Shown: positions 15,086-18,633 of the stretch, piece by piece
How the letters are laid out: each line of letters starts with the position of its first letter
Position numbering within the stretch: the first letter of the stretch is position 1
Notes under the pieces: generated by a model
The model's input: the letters and a program-made list of their open reading frames with translations, nothing else
Databases searched by the model: none
Told to the model about the DNA's origin: nothing
Program-made: the position numbers and the translations under genes
Source of the DNA: CAYPIE01 sp964410665
Lineage (GTDB): Bacteria; Planctomycetota; Planctomycetia; Gemmatales; Gemmataceae
Direction of reading: 5' to 3'
Assembly (NCBI GenBank): GCA_964410665.1
Contig: CAYPIE010000107.1
Span: forward strand, 1-18,633
DNA length: 18,633 nucleotides

Positions 15086-16784
15086 GTGGAAAAGACCGTC
15101 GTCTACGCGAGCTGTGACGCGGGCTGTATCCTCACTGCCTGGGTGAAGAACGGCCGCGTCGTCAAAGTCACCGCCACCGACATCCCGCTGCTGCGCGACA
15201 ACATCTGCATGAAGGGCATCTACGCTCCGAAGGTGTTCGCGCACCCCGACCGGGTGCTGTACCCGTTGCGTCGAGTCGGCGAACGCGGCTCCGGCGATTG
15301 GGAGTGAGTCACCTGGAACGAAGCGCTCGACGACATCGCCGACCGACTTCGACAAATCGTTGATCGTCACGGCCCCGAAGCTCTGGCGGTGGCCACGAGC
15401 CAGTGGAACACCTCGGTCGATTACGGCAGCGGCCGGCGGTTCATGAAACTGCTCGGCACGCCCGATTACATCAGCGGCGTCGCTTACTGTATTGGCAACA
15501 CGGCCGCGGTCAATCGCATGACTTATGGCTGGTTCCCCTGGCCGGATTACCTCCAGACCAACTGCATCGTCCTGTTCGGCCACAACCCCAAGCGGCACTC
15601 GTGGACGCCGTTCTATAACATGATCCGCGCGGCACAGGAACGAGGGGCGAAGCTGATCGTCCTCGACCCGCGCAAGAGCGAGAGCGCCGAACGTGCCGAC
15701 CTCTGGCTACCGTTGCGGGCCGCCACCGACGCGGCCATGTGCCTGGCGTAGGTGAACGTGATCATCGAAGAAGGCCTGTACGACCGCGAGTTCGTCGAGA
15801 AGTGGACAATCGGTTTCGACGCCCTTCGGCAACGGGTCGCGGAATACCCGCCCGAACGGGCGGCCGAGATCACCGGCGTAGACGCGGGTCTGACCCGTGA
15901 GGACGCCCGACTTTATGCCACCACGAAGCCGGCCGTCATCCCCTGGACTCCGATCACCGACCAACAGGTCTCCAGCACCTCGGCCATCCGCTTGCACTGC
16001 ACCCTGCGGGCGATCACCGGCAACCTCGATGTGCCCGGCGGCGACGTGTTCAACGGCTATGTCCCGGAATTCGTGCCCGAGTCGGAGATCGAATTCCACG
16101 AAGTACTGTCCGAAGAACAGAAGGCCAAGCAACTCGGCTCCGAGCGTCACCCGGTCTTCACCCACCGAGGCATGGCTCCGCTCGCCGAACCGAGCAAGCG
16201 GGTCTGGGGCCTGAAATACGCCAACCTCGCTTTCGGCTGTTACATGGCCAACCCCTCGGCTGTGTTCCGCGCCATGGCCGACGGCGACCCCTACCCCGTG
16301 AAAGCGCTCTTCTCACTCGGTAACAACACGCTGCTCGGCTTCGCGAACATGCCGCTCATCTACCGAGTCATGATGAACCAGAATCTGATCGTCGTCCACG
16401 AACAGTTCAAGACGCCCACCGCGCAACTGGCCGACTACATCTTGCCCGGCTACAGTTGGCTCGAACGGCCGCACCTGCTCGACGGGTACGGCGTGCTGCC
16501 GTTCGCCGAGGTGTCCGAGAAGGCGATGGAGCCGCCGGGCGAGTGCCGGGACGTGTACCAGTTTTGGCGCGGGCTCGCCCACTGGATGCGCTTCGCCGAT
16601 CACTATCCCTGGCCGAATGTGGAGAGCTTGCTGGACTACCGCCTTGAGAAAACCGGAATGACCTTCGAGCAGTTCGCCGAGAAGTATCGGGTCTACGTGC
16701 CGACGCCGTCGTTCCGGAAGTACGAGAAGACCGGCTTCGCCACTCCGTCGGGCAAGGTGGAGTTGGCGTCGAGCGTGCTCGAAG
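15086..16784 (+). pseudogene. molybdopterin oxidoreductase, two in-frame stops, C-terminus lost
   Basis: One continuous reading frame encodes a DMSO-reductase-family enzyme. Near the start are VVYASCDAGCILTAWVKNG, NICMKG and the cofactor-entry text DRVLYPLRRVGERG. VTWNEALDDIADRL follows, then VAYCIGNTAAV, whose Cys (codon 15488-15490) is a candidate molybdenum ligand, and IVLFGHNPKR, KLIVLDPRKSESAE, and ALFSLGNNTLLGFAN. The frame is broken by TGA at 15305-15307, where relatives have Arg before VTW, and by TAG at 15749-15751. The TGA is not at the usual selenocysteine position. Homology ends at TPSGKVELASSVLE, where the C-terminal dinucleotide-binding domain should follow, and permease sequence begins instead at 16785. 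The start is uncertain: GTG 15086 has no clear ribosome site, and an in-frame ATG lies at 14954. The enzyme is certainly inactive as encoded. Confidence 0.88.
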
Positions 16785-17234
16785 GTCGCGATTCTGACCG
16801 CGACATTATTCGCCGTGGCGGGATTCATCAACGGCCTGCTGGCGCGGAAGTTTGACGACATCGCGGTCATTCCCACTTTCGTCCTGACTCCGCTTACCTA
16901 TCTCGGAGGCGTGTTCTACTCGCTCAGCTTACTACCGCCGTTTTGGGAGACGGCTTTGCGATTGAACCCGATCGTGTACATGCTCAGTGCCTTCCGATAC
17001 GGTATTCTGAATGACCGGCTCGACCCCGCGCTGATCGATATCAATATGGGAGTTGCCTTCGTTGTCATCGTGCTGTCCATTATCGGACTGTTCTCGGCGG
17101 CACTTTGGATGCTCAATCGGGGGTCGGATTGCAAACCTGAGCGCGCCATCCCCTATTCCACACACACAGAATGCAATGCACGAATTAACTCTCTACTACT
17201 TCCCGACGTGCCCCTACTGCCACACGGTCCTTGA
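16785..17234 (+). pseudogene. ABC-2 type permease (YadH-like), C-terminal fragment
   Basis: From 16785 the frame reads VAILTATLFAVAGFINGLLA, then KFDDIAVIPTFVLTPLTYLG, GVFYSLSLLPPFWE and LNPIVYMLSAFRYG. This is a close match to the second half of the YadH group of ABC-2 permeases, including its signature FVLTPLTYLGGVFYS. About 110 residues and two or three membrane helices remain of a normal length near 255. The first half and the ATPase partner are absent. The last membrane helix (VAFVVIVLSIIGLFSAAL) is followed by a tail that runs past the start of the next gene, so the native stop has probably been lost or moved. The upstream joint with the oxidoreductase is out of frame and carries no IS terminus. 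Confidence 0.85.
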
Positions 17235-17412
17235 CTGCTTGGACAGCCTGGACACCGAGATTGCCATGCGAGATATTCACGCCGAACCCGGAGCCCGAGA
17301 AGCGTTGATCGAAATCGGCGGCAAGGGTCAGGTGCCCTGCTTGGTGATTGACGGAGAGCCACTCTATGAATCTAATGACATTGTCCGTTGGCTGCAGGCG
17401 AACGTCAAATGA
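17176..17412 (+). CDS. dithiol glutaredoxin (CPYC)
   Basis: A 78-residue glutaredoxin or GST-N-type thioredoxin fold. It has YYFPTCPYCHTVLDCL with active-site Cys12 and Cys15, GQVPCLVIDGEPLYESNDI with the cis-Pro, and the C-terminal helix IVRWLQANVK. It would reduce disulfides or glutathione mixed disulfides. The start at 17176 is chosen because protein homology begins there, although an ATG at 17171 lies in another frame and no good ribosome site is visible. The permease remnant overlaps its beginning. Its stop overlaps the ATG of the IbaG gene (ATGA), so the two are translationally coupled. Confidence 0.88.
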   Translation: MHELTLYYFPTCPYCHTVLDCLDSLDTEIAMRDIHAEPGAREALIEIGGKGQVPCLVIDGEPLYESNDIVRWLQANVK

Positions 17413-17666
17413 ACGACCTGACCAAACAGATCGAAGAGACAATCTTGGCTGCCGTGCCGGGTGCCCAGGTGATCGTTCGCGACCCGATGAACGACGGCGC
17501 GCACTTCGAGGCGACGGTGATCAGTGAAGCATTTGTGGGGATGCCGCTGGCCAAACAGCACCGCCTCGTTAAACAGTCGCTGAAGGACTTGATCTCCGCC
17601 GGCCAGGTCCACGCGCTGTCGCTGAAAACGTATACACCCGAGAAGTGGGCCAACAGTCAAGGCTGA
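17409..17666 (+). CDS. BolA-family protein, IbaG/YrbA-like
   Basis: An 85-residue BolA-fold protein. NDGAHFEATVISEAFVGM carries the conserved His32 of the family, and QHRLVKQSLKDLI forms the middle helix. The ending HALSLKTYTPEKW resembles IbaG (HAVSIKAYTPAEW) more than BolA (HALSIHTYT). BolA-type proteins bind CGFS glutaredoxins and share a [2Fe-2S] cluster with them through this His. The gene overlaps the dithiol glutaredoxin gene and precedes a CGFS glutaredoxin gene by 55 bp, so the partner is encoded next door. It is cytoplasmic. Confidence 0.88.
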   Translation: MNDLTKQIEETILAAVPGAQVIVRDPMNDGAHFEATVISEAFVGMPLAKQHRLVKQSLKDLISAGQVHALSLKTYTPEKWANSQG

Positions 17667-17721
17667 TTCTCGACGAAGCCGTGAATTGAGATAACCAACA
17701 TCTGTTGAACGGGGTCCCCTG

Positions 17722-18036
17722 ATGACGATAGACGAGCGTATCAAGCACGAGATCGAGAGCAACCGCGTGATGCTCTACATGAAAGGCACTCCTGACGTTC
17801 CCAGGTGTGGGTTCTCCCAGACGGTTGTCACGATCCTCAAGCAACTGAATGTTGAGTTCGCCAGCGCTGACGTGCTCGCGGACATGGAACTCCGTGAAGG
17901 GGTCAAGGTTTTTTCCGATTGGCCGACGATCCCACAACTCTACGTGGACGGTGAATTTGTCGGCGGCTGCGACATCGCGGTCGAGATGTACGAGTCGGGC
18001 GAACTGCGGCAGCTGCTCCAGGGGCCAGACAGCTAA
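17722..18036 (+). CDS. grxD: monothiol CGFS glutaredoxin (Grx4 type)
   Basis: A 104-residue protein of the usual length for bacterial Grx4. MKGTPDVPRCGFSQ (20-33) has Lys21 and the single active Cys29 of the CGFS motif. DWPTIPQLYVDGEFVGG with TIP (69-71) and GG-C-D (81-84) complete the glutathione and cluster site. These proteins dimerise around a glutathione-ligated [2Fe-2S] cluster and hand clusters to target proteins, often in a heterodimer with BolA or IbaG. The ATG at 17722 has only a weak GGGG upstream. The preceding IbaG-like gene is its expected partner. No murA gene follows, unlike the arrangement around ibaG in many proteobacteria. Confidence 0.92.
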   Translation: MTIDERIKHEIESNRVMLYMKGTPDVPRCGFSQTVVTILKQLNVEFASADVLADMELREGVKVFSDWPTIPQLYVDGEFVGGCDIAVEMYESGELRQLLQGPDS

Positions 18037-18150
18037 CGGATGATTGTAAGGCTGATCTGGACCGACAACGGTCACCAATCGTATCACAAGTGAGTCATCG
18101 AAAAGTAAACGAATATACGGTTAATCGAGGACGGGTCTATCTCCATGGTG

Positions 18151-18172
18151 GGTACAGAATCGGTACAGAATC
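18151..18172 (+). repeat. 11-bp perfect tandem repeat
   Basis: GGTACAGAATC occurs twice without a gap. Thirty bases upstream of the palindromic pair at 18182-18230, it could belong to the same recognition region. Confidence 0.6.
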
Positions 18173-18181
18173 CACGGGTAT

Positions 18182-18230
18182 TAGTGGAATTGCTGTGGAA
18201 TGCGGAAGTCGCAACCGCTATATTCCACTA
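18182..18230. repeat. 9-bp inverted repeat with nested 4-bp stem
   Basis: TAGTGGAAT (18182-18190) pairs exactly with ATTCCACTA (18222-18230). Between them GCGG (18202-18205) can pair with CCGC (18215-18218). The interior also repeats TGGAATTGC / TGGAATGC. It may be a structured RNA element, a protein-binding site or an attachment site. Confidence 0.45.
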
Positions 18231-18633
18231 GGTTTAGGTCGTTACGTGCATCTTCACACGGTGGAAATCCTTTCCTCGACCTGCATCCGCTCTTCTCCCT
18301 CGAGTAAAACGATTGGCCCAGATCAATCGACATCTTTGAAGGATTGTTCCGAATCTCTCGGGTTGTTTTCTAACACCACTGTGCTGCCTTCCGAAACCAT
18401 CGACGCTGTCCAGTGAACATTCCGCACTTTTTCCGCACACATTGACCACACGACCGCCCTGCGAGTAGATTGCGGCTGTGGAGGTACACAGCCTTCAAAT
18501 ATCGATTTCATAACGACTTACATTGCAATCGCGTTGGATTTGGATAGCGGAGGTAGGGGACGCCGACTAGATTCAGGTAGTAACACGTTCTTCCATTGAC
18601 CGGAGCATCGGCAATATCTACTCCGGGTCTGGT

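Larger units (their letters stand above)
18037..18633. other. gene-poor end of the window
   Basis: About 600 bp with lower GC content than the rest. Open frames on both strands (for example GTG 18090 to 18416 plus, and two on the minus strand between 18234 and 18511) show no recognisable motif or ribosome site, and they conflict with one another. Repeats are listed separately. No tRNA could be folded by eye. Confidence 0.4.

Noticed and set aside
15305..15307. Selenocysteine TGA in the molybdoenzyme
   Set aside because: In this family the Sec/Cys ligand lies further on, and here a Cys is present at VAYCIGNTA. The TGA replaces an Arg before VTW, and a second stop, TAG, follows.
18090..18416. 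108-codon hypothetical gene from GTG
   Set aside because: No ribosome site or conserved motif, it covers the inverted repeat, and it conflicts with minus-strand frames of equal quality.

Overview
The window looks like a piece of a planctomycete chromosome, most likely family Gemmataceae. This is inferred from the GC-rich coding style, a DUF1559 pseudopilin-like gene followed by a small anchored regulatory-like-domain protein, a HEAT-repeat protein built from 30-33 residue units, and several IS630-type elements. No rRNA, tRNA or CRISPR array was found.

Layout. (1) 1-1906: an IS630-family deletion derivative (copy A, 59-1061, minus) abuts a second, different and broken IS630 transposase (1062-1906, minus). 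(2) 2579-5194: two co-directional genes, a sugar-transfer-associated ATP-grasp protein and a DegT/DnrJ/EryC1-type PLP aminotransferase. They lie between copy A and a shorter, nearly identical same-orientation copy (copy B, 5554-5995). (3) 5994-7220: a longer IS630 relative (copy C) joined back-to-back to copy B. (4) 7361-9567: a 141-bp tandem duplication followed by an OmpR-type response regulator and its histidine kinase, overlapping by four bases. (5) 9763-12286: a secreted protein of unknown function, then a sigma-54-like promoter, the DUF1559 gene and its partner. (6) 12400-17234: a region of decay. It holds an IS66 transposase tail, a HEAT-repeat gene without a clear start, a zinc-ribbon membrane gene split by TGA, a DUF3592-like gene preceded by an in-frame TAA, a molybdopterin oxidoreductase with two in-frame stops and no C-terminus, and, directly fused to it, the C-terminal part of an ABC-2 permease. 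(7) 17176-18036: three apparently intact small genes: a CPYC glutaredoxin, an IbaG/BolA-family protein and a CGFS monothiol glutaredoxin. (8) 18037-18633: no recognisable gene, but small repeats.

How the parts work together. The two-component pair should sense an envelope signal and control transcription. The DUF1559 pair is probably surface or envelope associated. The Grx-IbaG-GrxD trio is a coherent iron-sulfur trafficking module, and its neighbouring YadH-like permease fragment suggests arrival from a proteobacterium. The ATP-grasp/aminotransferase pair is the best candidate for a specialised, possibly mobile biosynthetic function. Function calls rest on motif recognition by eye, without database searches.
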